From contig JAGMWG010000009.1 of assembly GCA_020744225.1 (NCBI GenBank), forward strand, positions 992,001 to 1,056,000: DNA of 64,000 nucleotides, read 5' to 3'. A program made the position numbers and the translations under genes. The notes beneath the pieces were generated by a model. That model ran no database searches, was not told the DNA's origin, and was given only the letters and a program-made list of their open reading frames with translations. The stretch is from Paraphoma chrysanthemicola. Its lineage: Eukaryota > Ascomycota > Dothideomycetes > Pleosporales > Phaeosphaeriaceae. Shown one piece after another: positions 31,320 to 41,757 of the stretch (positions are counted from its first letter, which is position 1; the number at the start of each line of letters is the position of its first letter).

Positions 31320-33023
31320 TTACAGCTTCTGAACGCTGGGCGCGCCTTCCGCCATCTTCAGGTTGAGCAGACGCTTGAGATCCTGCTCTAAAGCTAACGT
31401 ATCGGAGGGCGCTGAGGCAGATGTTTGTGGAGGAGTCGCTGCAGAAGGGGGCGTCGAAGAGGCATGTTTCTTCGCAGCGACTGAAGCAGGAACAAATGAC
31501 ATCATGGAAGTTGCGGGCTTCTTAACAGAGGCCGGAGCGCCATTCGCACTGGCTCGGCCAGAGTTCTGGCCGACCCCACCGGCATGGTGCTTAGATGGAT
31601 AAGACTCAGGGCGTTGCTGATACCCTTGCCTACCAGGCGCTTTTCCGCGATGATTTGGCGAACCTCGGTGCTGTTGAGCATACGGTACGGAGCCGCGGCG
31701 GGGTCCGCTAGGGATTTCGCCGCCGCCAACGGGGTATTGACGAGCGAACGCATTTGGATCCATTGCTTTCTGCGGGCCAGGGGGTGAGGAGACTATAGGG
31801 AAATCCTGGAAGACGCCCTGAGCGATTAGAGGCGAATCTGCAGTGATCTCAGTGCGCAACCCTGAATTGCGCTTCGTTGGATCATGCTTCGCAGCCTTGA
31901 ATAGAGGAGAAAGATTGCGGTTGCCATAGAAGAAGTCGGGCGCTTCCTGAGCTACCGGAACAGGAGTAGAGGGCCCGGAAACGCTACGAACAGCGGATCT
32001 CCCGTCGTGGAATGGGGACGGTGTCCCGTCACGTGAACGGGGGTTCGACAACTGTGAATCTTGCCTTGGGGGAGTAGCGGCCGCGGGCTTCTTTTGCGAC
32101 ATCGAAAGACGATTAAGGAGATCTTGCATAACATCATTGTTATTGGCAGTTTGAGCCATATCCTTGAGCTGTGGGACCTGATTCGGATCTGTCACGGAGC
32201 GGATGCTGGAGGGAGACGCAGCTGGAGGGGGAGACATGTGCGTGTTTCTGCTTTCGCCATCGAGTTCAATCGGAAACGGCGCATTCATCGAGCTGTAGGA
32301 ATCCTGTTTGTAGTGTTGCGGCCTGACAGGCTGGGAAGGGCTGAAGAAATTACCGGACCCTGGGCTGCCAGTTACATTCTTTGCGCGCTCAGCTCTATCG
32401 GCTCTGAACAGAAGGTTTAACGGAGAATCATCGTTGCGCCGAGGAACCGCAATAGGCGCTCGAGAAGGAGAAGCCGCCAGGGGACTGGGTGATCCTGCAG
32501 AATCGGAACTTTCCTCTGGAGGAGGGGTTGGTGGGTCCATTCGGGACTTCGCTGGCACAGATCTAGATAGAAACTTGGGAATAGGAAGAGCAGAAGGCGC
32601 GGGCGAGGCATGGAAAGTAGGCCCGGCATATGCGCCCTGGTTCTTAGCCGGAGTCGCAGAGATGTTTTTCGGCGCGCTTTCATTGTCGGTCAAGGACGCG
32701 TGGGCGCCGGGCGGAGAGAAGACACGGTCAATGGAGGGCTGGGACTGCGTGTGTTTCTTCTGGTTGCGCGGTCCAGTGGGAAGCTGGACGTCCTCGCTCG
32801 ACAGTACGGCACTCTCCGCCGCAAGAGCGGGGTCGACACTTGGTGGAGGTCTGCTGGGAGATGCGCCGGCATGATTGCCGCTGTGCGGTGCGCGATTCCC
32901 TCTCGGTCGTCGCTGGCCCCTGTTCCCATTGTTGCTCTGCGGCGCGGGTGCGCCTGCCGACTGAGCGGGCTGGTTCTTGCCCCGAGGGGCGCGTGGAGAC
33001 GCGGCTGCTTGTGCGCTCGACAT
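31320..33023 (-). CDS. PNRC-domain protein, likely mRNA decapping cofactor (Edc1-type)
   Basis: A single exon of 567 residues, almost wholly low complexity. The informative part is Y-A-G-P-T-F-H-A-S-P-A-P-S-A-L-P-I-P-K-F at about residues 133-152, the fungal form of the PNRC motif (short Ser-Pro-x-x-x-L-P-x-P-x-F core), which in PNRC2 and fission yeast Edc1 binds Dcp1 and activates Dcp2. A basic RG/PRG-rich N-terminus (residues about 12-50) could contact RNA. The C-terminus ends with a predicted helix (L-E-Q-D-L-K-R-L-L-N-L). Family members are mostly disordered and cluster in P-bodies. The start at 33023 gives M-S-S-A-Q. Divergent from RBX1. Confidence 0.75.
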   Translation of the reverse strand: MSSAQAAASPRAPRGKNQPAQSAGAPAPQSNNGNRGQRRPRGNRAPHSGNHAGASPSRPPPSVDPALAAESAVLSSEDVQLPTGPRNQKKHTQSQPSIDRVFSPPGAHASLTDNESAPKNISATPAKNQGAYAGPTFHASPAPSALPIPKFLSRSVPAKSRMDPPTPPPEESSDSAGSPSPLAASPSRAPIAVPRRNDDSPLNLLFRADRAERAKNVTGSPGSGNFFSPSQPVRPQHYKQDSYSSMNAPFPIELDGESRNTHMSPPPAASPSSIRSVTDPNQVPQLKDMAQTANNNDVMQDLLNRLSMSQKKPAAATPPRQDSQLSNPRSRDGTPSPFHDGRSAVRSVSGPSTPVPVAQEAPDFFYGNRNLSPLFKAAKHDPTKRNSGLRTEITADSPLIAQGVFQDFPIVSSPPGPQKAMDPNAFARQYPVGGGEIPSGPRRGSVPYAQQHRGSPNHRGKAPGRQGYQQRPESYPSKHHAGGVGQNSGRASANGAPASVKKPATSMMSFVPASVAAKKHASSTPPSAATPPQTSASAPSDTLALEQDLKRLLNLKMAEGAPSVQKL

Positions 33024-33816
33024 GTAGTGTGTGCTTGTTTATGGAATCGGGGTATGCGACAGTGCTATCGTGATGGTCGTCGTCGCGCGCTTTTAGTTCG
33101 CGGTATCGAGGTCGGCTGAAGTGTTCGGGATGACGATTGTGTGCGGCTGCGGGTCTGATAAGGCGGGTGTATAGGGGCGCGAGTGTGTGAATTGTTCATA
33201 TCCAGAGTGAAAGCTAGAGATAGGCGCAGGCCGACAGTGATATGGAAGGAGTGATGAGAGAGTGAGAGAGAGAGTCGGCTGTCTGAGCTGTGCCTTGGGC
33301 GGATATGCCTAGGGTGGCCGGGCTGTAAGACGCAAACAAGGCTGATCTGCCAAGCATGTGACGATTGCGGCGCAAGGCTGGGGTGACGAATGAGACGAAA
33401 GCGTGCAGGGAATGTTGTTTCAAGAGAAGAGATGCAGTAACTGAAAGGAAAAGAGACATTCATGCTTAATTGATCTCGCGTGGACTATGCGATCTGGCTT
33501 TTCTCTAGTGCTTTGAGTGAGCGGTGCCGTCTACCACAGTCCCTTCCCACGCGTTGCCGCGTTCCACGGGTTAGAAGGTGCAAGTCTTGGCACAAGGGTC
33601 CACCTTCGGGCGTTACTGGAGCCTTGTAGTTCACAGTCACCTGGAGCTCGCGCAGCATTACCAAAACCCCGCCACCGCCCATAACAGAGTCTCAGCTGCA
33701 TCTCCTGCTGGTAGACACTCACCACCTCAACGTCCCCTACTATTCGCCCCTTGCAAGCTGCCAGCGGCTTCCACAACTCCCCGCAACCCCCCGCTATCTC
33801 CATATACCTCACGACC
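33024..33816. promoter_or_regulatory. divergent promoter region of decapping cofactor and RBX1
   Basis: 793 bp between two start codons on opposite strands. It includes an alternating GAGAGAGAGTC tract near 33260-33275 and a C-rich leader just before 33817. No gene-like frame beyond shadows. Confidence 0.45.
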
Positions 33817-34270
33817 ATGGCGGACATCGACATGGCTGATGCGCCTCCGGCAAAGACAAAGGTAGCCAAGGCTGGCGCGAGCTCGGAGGGCGACAAGAAG
33901 CGCTTCGAGGTCAAGAAGGTGGGCGCATCACACGCAATCAAGTTTGTATGGCACAGCTGACAAGCTCTAGTGGAATGCTGTAGCTCTCTGGGCGTGGGAC
34001 ATTGTCGTCGACAACTGCGCCATCTGCCGTAACCACATCATGGACCTCTGCATCGAGTGCCAGGCGAACCAGGCCTCCGCTACCAGCGAGGAGTGCACTG
34101 TCGCCTGGGGCATTTGCAACGTAAGTTCGCTCCTGCAATGTACACCGAGCCAGCCCACTAACACCGTCCAGCACGCTTTCCACTTCCACTGCATCTCGCG
34201 ATGGCTCAAGACGCGACAGGTCTGTCCGCTGGACAACCGGGACTGGGAGTTCCAGAAGTACGGTCGGTAG
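33817..34270 (+). CDS. RBX1: RING-box protein RBX1 (Hrt1/Roc1), cullin-RING E3 core
   Basis: Exons 33817-33918, 33971-34120 and 34172-34270 give 116 residues. After a short basic N-terminus comes F-E-V-K-K-W-N-A-V-A-L-W-A-W-D-I, the beta strand that inserts into cullins, then the RING-H2: D-N-C-A-I-C, D-L-C-I-E-C-Q-A-N-Q, E-C-T-V-A-W-G-I-C-N-H-A-F-H-F-H-C-I-S-R-W-L-K, V-C-P-L-D, and the conserved end W-E-F-Q-K-Y-G. All zinc ligands are present. Rbx1 recruits the charged E2 to SCF and other cullin ligases. Notably the SCF E2 gene CDC34 lies about 5 kb downstream. Intron positions are canonical and in phase. Confidence 0.96.
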
Positions 34271-34464
34271 ATGGCACATTCGAGCGAGTATTGGGTCTGG
34301 GTTTTCTCGGTCGTCTGGCGTACCAAGGTCGTTACAAAAGGTTATGACAGCACTCGAGGAGTTCTAGCAGCATGAAGCTTCCATCATGAATGAACGTGTT
34401 CAGTTCGAATTGTTTCTGAACTTGTGATGCTATGTGATTCCTGAACGCCCGCAATGCTACTGTG

Positions 34465-34878
34465 CTAGCCGACCTTTTGCCCATCCACGTCGATGCTGAA
34501 GCCTGTCGTTGACGTTGCGTTGCTTGCAGGCAGCCAGTTCTCGGGGTTCTTGTTGAAGAAGGGCCACGGCGGCACGACGACGAGGAAGGTCAGAGCGGTG
34601 CCAGCGAGGCCGACGTAGAGCGCCAGTCGGATGTCCTGGGTCGCGTACCCTGCGAGGAAAGCGATAATCTACCGTTATGAGTATGGTCAAGTGCATGCGG
34701 GAGCAGAGAGCGTACACCCGCTGCGCCCAGGAGAACTGTCGTGAGCATCTCAGCTAGGCGCTGGCCCTCAAAGTCCTGCATGTGTTAGAGAGTCGCAATG
34801 CATGTGACATGTCCCGGCAATGCCTACAATCTGGCCCTCAACCGCATCGCGCGCTTGCTCGAGTAGCTGCTCCGACAT
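34465..34878 (-). CDS. SPC1: signal peptidase complex subunit SPC1 (12-kDa subunit)
   Basis: Three minus-strand exons, 34878-34828, 34775-34716 and 34668-34465, encode 104 residues. The protein runs M-S-E-Q-L-L-E-Q-A-R-D-A-V-E-G-Q-I, then D-F-E-G-Q-R-L-A-E, the conserved entry to the first membrane helix, a hairpin of two helices separated by a short loop with G-Y-A-T-Q, and P-P-W-P-F-F-N-K-N-P-E-N-W-L, the family's terminal signature. Spc1 sits in the ER membrane with the signal peptidase. The middle intron is only 47 nt; its donor was chosen so that the helix (A-A-G-I-I-A-F-L-A-G) is continuous. Convergent with RBX1, with under 200 bp between stops. Confidence 0.93.
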
Positions 34879-36011
34879 GGTGGTCGTGTTTGAAGAACTA
34901 CCGTACTCTAGGTACTTTTCCAGAAATAGTAAAAGCGAGTCGAGTCAAGCAACCAAGCGCTGCCGGATCACGATTATTAAGGCTGTTTAATGTGGTCGCG
35001 ATGTTGTGTTTGTGAATGGTTGATGTGGCATGTCCGAACGCCATGACTGCAGTGACGGCCCGAGCGACAGGGATAACAGAGCCGCAATGCGGGCGAAGCC
35101 AACAACAGCGCGCGCATTTCAAGCATGCCCTTTCCAAGCGGCGGACACAAGTCAGTCTTCATCCAATAGGAAACGCATCCCAACGGCATTTTGTTCTGGA
35201 ATGCGTCACCTTGCGCGTGTGCAGTAATCGTTGTCTCCAGCCAAGGCCCAGCCCAATCACGGCTCCGGGCGAGTTGCCGTTCCTTGTGAAAAGCTTTGTG
35301 TGGCCCACTTGACTCCGACCTTTAAATCCCTCGACCGCCCACTCTTTCACACCACACCGTCCTCTGGACTCGCAACTCAAACCAACCCAACACCACACGC
35401 AACAACCCGCCATTCCGGAATACATCGCTGACCGCCCCGGCATCAGCGACTGTATACTTGCGGCTGAGTCCTGACTCAGTACACTTCAACAAACACCGTG
35501 GACGTCACCGACCACCGCATCTGAATCATCAAGGGGTTCCCGTTTCGGTCGCTCTTCCCCTTCAACGCGCTTTCTAACGCTTCGGCGTTTACTCCATCAA
35601 TACCACCAAGTTGGCGGGACTCTACCTTCACAAGTTCTCCTCCATCCGCCCCCTTCTCGGGCCCAAGGCGTGGGTCTACGGAGGCGACTACAAGAAGCCC
35701 CCATAACTGGGCTTTGGAACCGTCGCACACATTCGCTATCGATCACACTCTAACTTTCGTATCTTCTTTCCCCTAGAGGGCAGGAAGTCTGGCAACCGGA
35801 AACTACCCACCCGCGGCTGAGTGTAGGGGAGGACCCTACGCGAAGCCTCTCGTCAAGTTGAGCGCGCCTTAGTGGTGAGCGCTCACAAGCGACTCGCCCC
35901 CATCTCGAGGCTCTTGCGCCGCAAGAGATTGTGAAAGAGGACCAATCAAGCTGGCTTAATTAAAGATCAGAGAACAACGGAAGTCCCGCTCATCACCGCG
36001 CAGTCGCCAAG
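34879..36011. promoter_or_regulatory. 1.1 kb divergent promoter region of SPC1 and CorA genes
   Basis: No coding frame with family features. From about 35330 the plus strand is C- and A-rich without long open frames, like a long untranslated leader; a palindromic AP-1/Gcn4-like pair lies at 35464-35479. Confidence 0.45.
35464..35479. promoter_or_regulatory. inverted pair of Gcn4/AP-1-like sites
   Basis: CTGAGTC-CT-GACTCAG is a perfect 7-bp inverted repeat with a 2-bp spacer and contains TGACTCA, the Gcn4/CpcA and AP-1 consensus. It lies about 530 bp upstream of the CorA start and about 590 bp upstream of SPC1. Short site; functional relevance is inference. Confidence 0.35.
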
Positions 36012-37997
36012 ATGACCGACACTCCGAGGTCCGAGAAGTCCCAGACGAGGTTCAGCACCCCGGTGTCTGAACTCGACGACCACCGCCTCCAGCCTGCATC
36101 GCTACCCCGGGTCGAGCCTGGCTCTCCCGTACAGCCACGCTCTCGTCGGCCAACATTCGCAAGTGCAGTGCCTCAAGATCGCCCACAGCTTCTACTCCAG
36201 GTCAATGAGGCGCTCGAAGGAGAGACCATCACCCGCAGGGATTTCGAGACTGCAGTCGTGGACGATGACACACATTTGTCTCCCGAGGCGTACATTCGTC
36301 GCCCTTCGATTGCGAGCCCGCAACACCACTCCCGTCGCGACACGTTTAGGCGCCCGCGCGATCCTGCCGTAGAACGTCTATCGAGATCGCGCGCTTCCTC
36401 AACGTCCTCGCGCTCAGTGTCGCCGCCCAATTCGGTGGACGCCTTCGCTGGACCTCGCCGTCGCGACCGAGCCAACACTGTCAATAGCGTTGCTCCTTCT
36501 GAGCTTGATCTGGGCTTGAAGCGAACTCACTCAGTCGGTACTGCACGCCGGTGCCCGACCATTGACAACGAGCATCAGGACGATTACCATACCATTGATG
36601 CATCCTCTGCCAATAGCTCCGCTGAAGAGGACGTCTGCTTCCCGGTTCAAGAGGATCCAGGAAAGACAACTCGGTTCGACTATGAAGAATTGGAAGAATT
36701 CATCGCCGAGCCTCAAACTAAGACGCTCATCGGCGAGGAGCTGCGCCATAAGCCAAGCATTACAACTCTTTCGAAGCCAAAGGTCTTTGCTGACCTCCGA
36801 CCAAAGTCAAGCCTCTCAACTGCGCCCAGGATGGAGGCCGATGCCCAGACCTTGAAAGACGTGGACCCAGCGATCCAGGAGAAGCTTGCCGAAGAAGGAC
36901 TGGCTCACATGTTCAATGAAAAGCGGGATGCAATGGAAGCGCGACAGAACCGATGGACCTTCTTCTCTTCCGAGCTGGACGACACTATCCATGCGGCTGA
37001 ACTCGGTGGTCTCCTCATGCCAGGCGAACGCTTCCGTGACCTTTTCGAGCCCGCACCAGAGAACGATGGAGGTGTCTGGTGGCTGGACATGGTCAACCCG
37101 ACTGAAGAGGAAGTGTTTGCGATTGCCAAGGCATTTGGTGTCCATCCTCTTACTCGTGAGGATATCGTGCTGCAGGAACCACGTGAGAAGGTAGAACTGT
37201 TCCACCAGTACTACTTCGTCTCATTCCGCTCGTTCTTCCAGGCCGACAAGGAGTCGGAGGACTATCTCGAGCCCGTCAACTTCTATGCGGTAGTCTTCAA
37301 GGAGGGTCTCCTGACTTTCACGTTCACAGAGAGTCCTCACACACTGAACGTGCGCAAGCGTATCAGCCGACTCCGCGACTACATCAACTTGAACGCAGAC
37401 TGGATCTGCTACGCCCTCATCGACGACATTGTTGACAGCTTTGCGCCTGTCATCCGGGGCATCGAAGACGAGGCTGATTCTATCGAGGACCAGGTTTTCA
37501 CTGCCCGCATTGAAGACTCTCGCGCGATCCTCCGCTCTGTTGGCGACTGCCGCAAGCGCGTCATGCAGCTTCTCCGCCTCCTCGGCGGCAAGGCCGACGT
37601 TATCAAGGGCTTTGCAAAGCGCTGCAACGAGTCCTACAGCGTTGCTCCGCGTGGAGATGTGGGCCTGTACCTCAGCGATATTCAAGATCACGTTGTCACG
37701 ATGATGTCCAATCTGTCCCATTTCGAAAAGATGCTGAGCCGCGCACACTCGAACTATCTGGCCCAGATCTCCGTCGACCAAGTTATCCAAGGCAACGCCA
37801 GCAACGAGACGCTGCAGAAGGTCACGGTCATTGCAACCATCCTCGTTCCCCTCAATCTGATCTGCGGTCTGTTTGGCATGAACGTTCGTGTGCCTGGCCA
37901 AGATGGGAGCATTGCATGGTTCTTTGGCATCCTTGGCACGATCTGCCTCTTCGTTGCAACCTGTCTGGCTGTCGCCAAGCGGATGAAGTACATCTGA
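36012..37997 (+). CDS. CorA-type magnesium transporter (Alr1/Mnr2 family)
   Basis: A single exon of 661 residues. The N-terminal about 270 residues are Ser/Arg-rich and disordered. The CorA cytosolic domain follows (W-W-L-D-M-V-N-P-T-E-E-E-V, H-P-L-T-R-E-D-I, E-K-V-E-L-F-H-Q-Y-Y-F-V, I-D-D-I-V-D-S-F-A-P-V), then the long stalk helix and two membrane helices near the C-terminus. The pore signature is present as L-F-G-M-N-V at about 620-625, the first position of the usual Y/F-G-M-N motif being F. The C-terminus ends seven residues after helix 2 with a lysine/arginine-rich stub. Family members are pentameric Mg2+ channels of the plasma membrane (Alr) or vacuole (Mnr2); which cannot be told here. 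The lack of introns is unremarkable. Confidence 0.93.
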   Translation: MTDTPRSEKSQTRFSTPVSELDDHRLQPASLPRVEPGSPVQPRSRRPTFASAVPQDRPQLLLQVNEALEGETITRRDFETAVVDDDTHLSPEAYIRRPSIASPQHHSRRDTFRRPRDPAVERLSRSRASSTSSRSVSPPNSVDAFAGPRRRDRANTVNSVAPSELDLGLKRTHSVGTARRCPTIDNEHQDDYHTIDASSANSSAEEDVCFPVQEDPGKTTRFDYEELEEFIAEPQTKTLIGEELRHKPSITTLSKPKVFADLRPKSSLSTAPRMEADAQTLKDVDPAIQEKLAEEGLAHMFNEKRDAMEARQNRWTFFSSELDDTIHAAELGGLLMPGERFRDLFEPAPENDGGVWWLDMVNPTEEEVFAIAKAFGVHPLTREDIVLQEPREKVELFHQYYFVSFRSFFQADKESEDYLEPVNFYAVVFKEGLLTFTFTESPHTLNVRKRISRLRDYINLNADWICYALIDDIVDSFAPVIRGIEDEADSIEDQVFTARIEDSRAILRSVGDCRKRVMQLLRLLGGKADVIKGFAKRCNESYSVAPRGDVGLYLSDIQDHVVTMMSNLSHFEKMLSRAHSNYLAQISVDQVIQGNASNETLQKVTVIATILVPLNLICGLFGMNVRVPGQDGSIAWFFGILGTICLFVATCLAVAKRMKYI

Positions 37998-39089
37998 GAT
38001 GTCGTTTACTTTCTGTTCTGCCCCTGCTCATAGAGTCCGATTGTTCCATTCCTGTATCTGTTTTTCATGTTCATCATCTTGTTCGCGCGGTTGGAAGTAA
38101 TGCAGTCACGACAGCGGCCATGACAATACTTGGGGATCATACACGGCCATGTTTGTTCAGTACATACACATACACATAGAAAACAAAAGTTTCGCTTGTA
38201 AAAGCCTTGTGCTGCCAGTTTGCCTCAGCATGTGCTGTCTCGTACGAAGGTCAAACGCAAAAGGCCCGATCCACATGTTGGGCATGTCGCCACGGGCCGT
38301 TGACAAGGACAGCCCATGTCTGTCAGTGTGAGAGGAGTTCAACCTGCATGTTGGTCAAACCCGCCTGACGGAAGTATATTGGGGCCTAGTGGTTTCGATT
38401 TAAGGCCAATATGCTATGATGCGGACAGCAGAAAAGGCGTGTTGTGCAGTGGGTATCTCAGCCAAGGTGGGGTACCCGAATGGCGAGATATGGCCCACGT
38501 TCAGTGAAAGAAGATATCATGGTACTGTGATGAACATGATTGCGTCGGTACTCTCGCCCCTCACTAAGCAATTACACCACTCTGTGTGATGGATCAGCGT
38601 GCATGTCGCCTTCTGACTCCCACGATCACGAGAGCACAAATGGTTTCCTGAGCGTTCCGCATCGGAAAGGCTCGCCGGAAAGGCAACTCGCGCCTGGACG
38701 CACACGGCAACAATGCCGCAGCGAAGGCGATAGTGAAAGCGGCGTCGTGCAGGCAAATGAAGCCTTATGCGGATGAGGCAGGCGGTGAAGTAGGGCTACT
38801 TTCCGCGCGAGACCGGGCTGGGCCAGCGCAACATCCCTGGGCGTCGGGTCGGCGAGAGCGCATCGGTCATGCATGGCCCGCCTCTCGCTCGCAATCCAGC
38901 CAGCTCCCTCCCAAACGATCACGCTCACTGCACCACTCACCTGCCACTTAGACTGACGCTCCCTTCTCCCAGGAAACACTCTCTCCTATACCACCGCTCG
39001 CCTCAACTGCAACTTCCGGCGACTATACCCTTCCTGCACCCCCACGAAGACTGGACGCTTAACAAAGGAGTCCAGAAAGAGAAGGCAGC
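37998..39089. other. intergenic between CorA and CDC34 genes
   Basis: 1.1 kb. 38000-38150 looks like a T-rich 3' end. The rest, up to the CDC34 leader that is C-rich from about 38890, contains only short frames. Confidence 0.45.
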
Positions 39090-39942
39090 ATGGCGGAAGC
39101 AGCGCAGCGGGTGCTCATGAATGAGTTCAAGCAGCTGAGCAAGGAGAAGTGGACCAACATCGAGGTATGACGCTGAACGTACACGCTGGAGAGACGTGGT
39201 AGAGTGGCAACCGCATGCAGAGCACCCAGCTAACCGCCCGCCAGCTGATCAACGACAACGTATTTGAGTGGAGCGTAGCACTCATCGTCCTGAACGAGGA
39301 CTCGCTATACTACGGTGGCTACTTCAAGGCCAAGATGACATTTCCCCGCAACTATCCCCACAGCCCGCCAGGTACGTCACAGCCTTTGTCAAAGAACAAA
39401 ATGCTTCAGGGCGGGATCACTGTGCAAACAGACATACTGACTGTTTGAAAGACTTCAAATTCATCCGCCCTCTTTACCACCCCAACATCTACCCCGACGG
39501 CCGTCTCTGCATCTCTATCCTCCATCCCCCAGGCGACGATGAAATGTCGGGCGAAACCGCCGCCGAGCGCTGGTCTCCCGTGCAGCGCGTCGAAACTGTG
39601 CTCATCTCCATCCTCTCATTGCTAGACGACGCCGAAGTCAGCTCGCCCGCCAACGTCGACGCAGGAGTCATGCTCCGCAACAAGCCAGACGAGTATAAGG
39701 GCCTCGTCGTGAAGGATCTCGAGCTGTCCAAGCAAGATATCCCGGCCGGCTTTGTTATGCCAACGCATGAGACTGCGTGGAGAAAGAAGGAGGACGACGG
39801 CGACTTTGATATGAGCTGGGAGGATAGCGATGTGGAGAGCTTTGGAGGGAGTGAGAGTGATCTGGAAGACGAGGAGATGGATTCGGATCTGGATGCAGAT
39901 GGGGATGAAGATCTGGAGGACGAGGATGAGGAGGATAAATGA
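39090..39942 (+). CDS. CDC34: ubiquitin-conjugating enzyme E2, Cdc34/UBE2R type
   Basis: Exons 39090-39164, 39245-39371 and 39452-39942 give 230 residues. The UBC fold runs from M-A-E-A-A-Q-R-V-L-M-N-E-F-K to about residue 165. The active-site region is H-P-N-I-Y-P-D-G-R-L-C-I-S-I-L-H with Cys87, followed by the acidic-loop insertion (P-P-G-D-D-E-M-S-G-E-T-A-A-E-R-W) found only in Cdc34/Ubc7-type enzymes. The last about 50 residues are a strongly acidic tail of Asp and Glu, which in Cdc34 docks onto the basic canyon of cullin. This distinguishes it from Ubc7, which has no tail. It transfers ubiquitin with SCF ligases, whose RING subunit RBX1 is encoded 5 kb upstream. An alternative acceptor in the first intron would add ten residues. 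Confidence 0.93.
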
Positions 39943-40570
39943 GTGGTTGGACGCTGTTAGGAGTCCTATGACATCCTTCGTAGCGCCCAACATCGGACGA
40001 AACCACGACTTCCACCCACGACATCCACTCCACACCGGCATGAACAAAACATACACCACGCCACTCCGCACTTGGACTCACGACACCCCCACCACTCCCC
40101 ACAAATACCCACATCAGCAATATCCCCCTCCTTTCAGGTTCCTCTTTCCAGCGTGGCGTTCAGGCATCGGAGGTTGTTCTCACGGTGCTGCCTCTTGACG
40201 AACTACGCTTGCATTGCATTGGGACGGCGTTTTTTGTTTCAAAGTATTATCTGCATAAACTTTTACATACCTTTGCACTGTCATTTATATCCCCGGGCAA
40301 CCACGTTGATTTTCGTTGCAGACGAGCATCGTTTTTCTGGGATGCTAGTCAAAGAATGAATTCTTGAAGATTTGTAAAAGCGTGCACATATATCCTCACA
40401 GATTAAGAAGTGAAACGTGGTTTGGACTCATACATTAACTTCGAAAACCATGTCTTGTTAAAACTCTGCTGGATTTCTTCCTTTTCCCTTCCATCCTCAA
40501 GGCAAGTGCAGACGCAGCCAGAATCCACATTGATATCATTCACAATACGCCCTCAATCCACAATCACCCC
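39943..40570. other. convergent 3' region
   Basis: 628 bp between the stops of CDC34 (plus) and RVS161 (minus). T/A-rich in its middle part; no gene seen. Confidence 0.5.
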
Positions 40571-41479
40571 TCAGACCGTCCCCGCAATGCTCAAATCCCG
40601 TATCTCCTGCAATACCTCCTCGACCCGTGCATCCAACTCGCCCTGCGCATACTGGTCCCTGGTATTCGCATCCAGATACTGCTGCACCTGCGCCATGCGA
40701 CTATACGCCTCTGCGCAAAACCGCAACTGTATCTTCACCAGTGCCTCGAAACTCGGGTCCAGGTAGGGCACACGCAAATCAATCAGCTGCGGCAGTTCGC
40801 TGGTCAGCGTCTCGTTGAGCTGGTCGTACGCCGCTTTGGCTAATTGCTCGTCCTTTTCCGCGCGGGGCAGCTTGGTCACGTCCTTGTCGGGCTTGTCGGT
40901 CAGTTTCTTGACTTGTGCGCGCATGCGGTCGTAGTCCATTTGTTTGTGTTCGCGCTTGGTGATGCAGGCGTTGATGTCGGGGAAGTAGGAGCAGAAGCGT
41001 TGGATGGGGTCGAGCACCGTGGTGCGGTAAGGGCCATCGAGGGCCTTGATGGTTTCGGCGTCGAGGTCGGTGACGGCTTGTTTGTAGGAGCGCGATACGC
41101 CGTCTTTGGTCCCTGCGTCGCCGTAGAAGGCGTCGATGGTCTCAGCGATGCGCATTTGTGAGGCTGTCATAGCGCGCAGCGAGTCAAGGTAGCCTTTGGC
41201 TTCTTTTTGGAGCTTGTTGGCGGCGGTTTCCATGGTGCGGTAGCGTCTGGCATCGTGTCAGGTCTGTGTCTCTCTGTGTTCTTGCTATAGTGGTAGGCGG
41301 GGCGGGGTGTGCGTACCTTTGCTCCGTCTCAAAGTCGCGGTCGTTGGTGCGCTCGACTTGGCCCGTCTTCATGAGGACCTGGGTCGTCGCGCGGTTGACG
41401 CCCTTCTTGAAGCCTGTGGTTCTCTCAGTCTCCGTCTCTCCCGCGGGCGCAGTGGGTGCGTCTTACCGGTCCACGACAT
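40571..41479 (-). CDS. RVS161: BAR-domain protein Rvs161/Hob3 (amphiphysin family)
   Basis: Three minus-strand exons, 41479-41467, 41413-41317 and 41246-40571, give 261 residues. It starts M-S-W-T-G-F-K-K-G-V-N-R-A, the conserved amphipathic entry helix, and continues through the coiled-coil BAR: L-Q-K-E-A-K-G-Y-L-D-S-L-R-A-M-T-A-S-Q, L-D-G-P-Y-R-T-T-V-L-D-P-I, K-R-E-H-K-Q-M-D-Y-D, L-T-D-K-P-x-K-D-V-T-K-L-P-R-A-E-K, and L-R-V-P-Y-L-D-P-S-F-E-A-L-V-K-I-Q-L-R-F-C. There is no SH3 domain, as expected for Rvs161 as opposed to Rvs167. It forms a heterodimer that bends membranes at endocytic sites and during cell fusion. A first exon of only 13 nt. Shares a 278-bp divergent promoter with the mitochondrial Trp-tRNA synthetase gene. 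Confidence 0.95.
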
Positions 41480-41757
41480 GGCTGCGGGTGGTGGGGTGTG
41501 CTATTCGGGATGTGAAGAATTTGTGTGTGTCGTCGGTATATTATGAGTGTATTAGCAGAGCCGTATACGCGGTGTGTGGACGAGGGCGAGGGTGAGGGTG
41601 AAGGTGTTCAATGCATCGGGTGTTCCTGGATGCGGCCAGTCGAATGTCGTGGACGACGTGGGCCGCGAATGCCGCGCCACAATGACGAAGCACAAGACCC
41701 CTGCGCGCTTGCCCACGGTGGCTATGCACCGTCGCGCGAACACATTTCTCGACTTCA
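41480..41757. promoter_or_regulatory. short bidirectional promoter, RVS161 and mitochondrial TrpRS
   Basis: 278 bp between divergent starts. It has a G-rich stretch with repeated GAGGGTGAGGGCGAGGGT-like units near 41580-41600. Nothing else is specific. Confidence 0.45.

Noticed and set aside
37221..37901. 226-codon minus-strand frame
   Set aside because: Antisense shadow of the conserved CorA domain.
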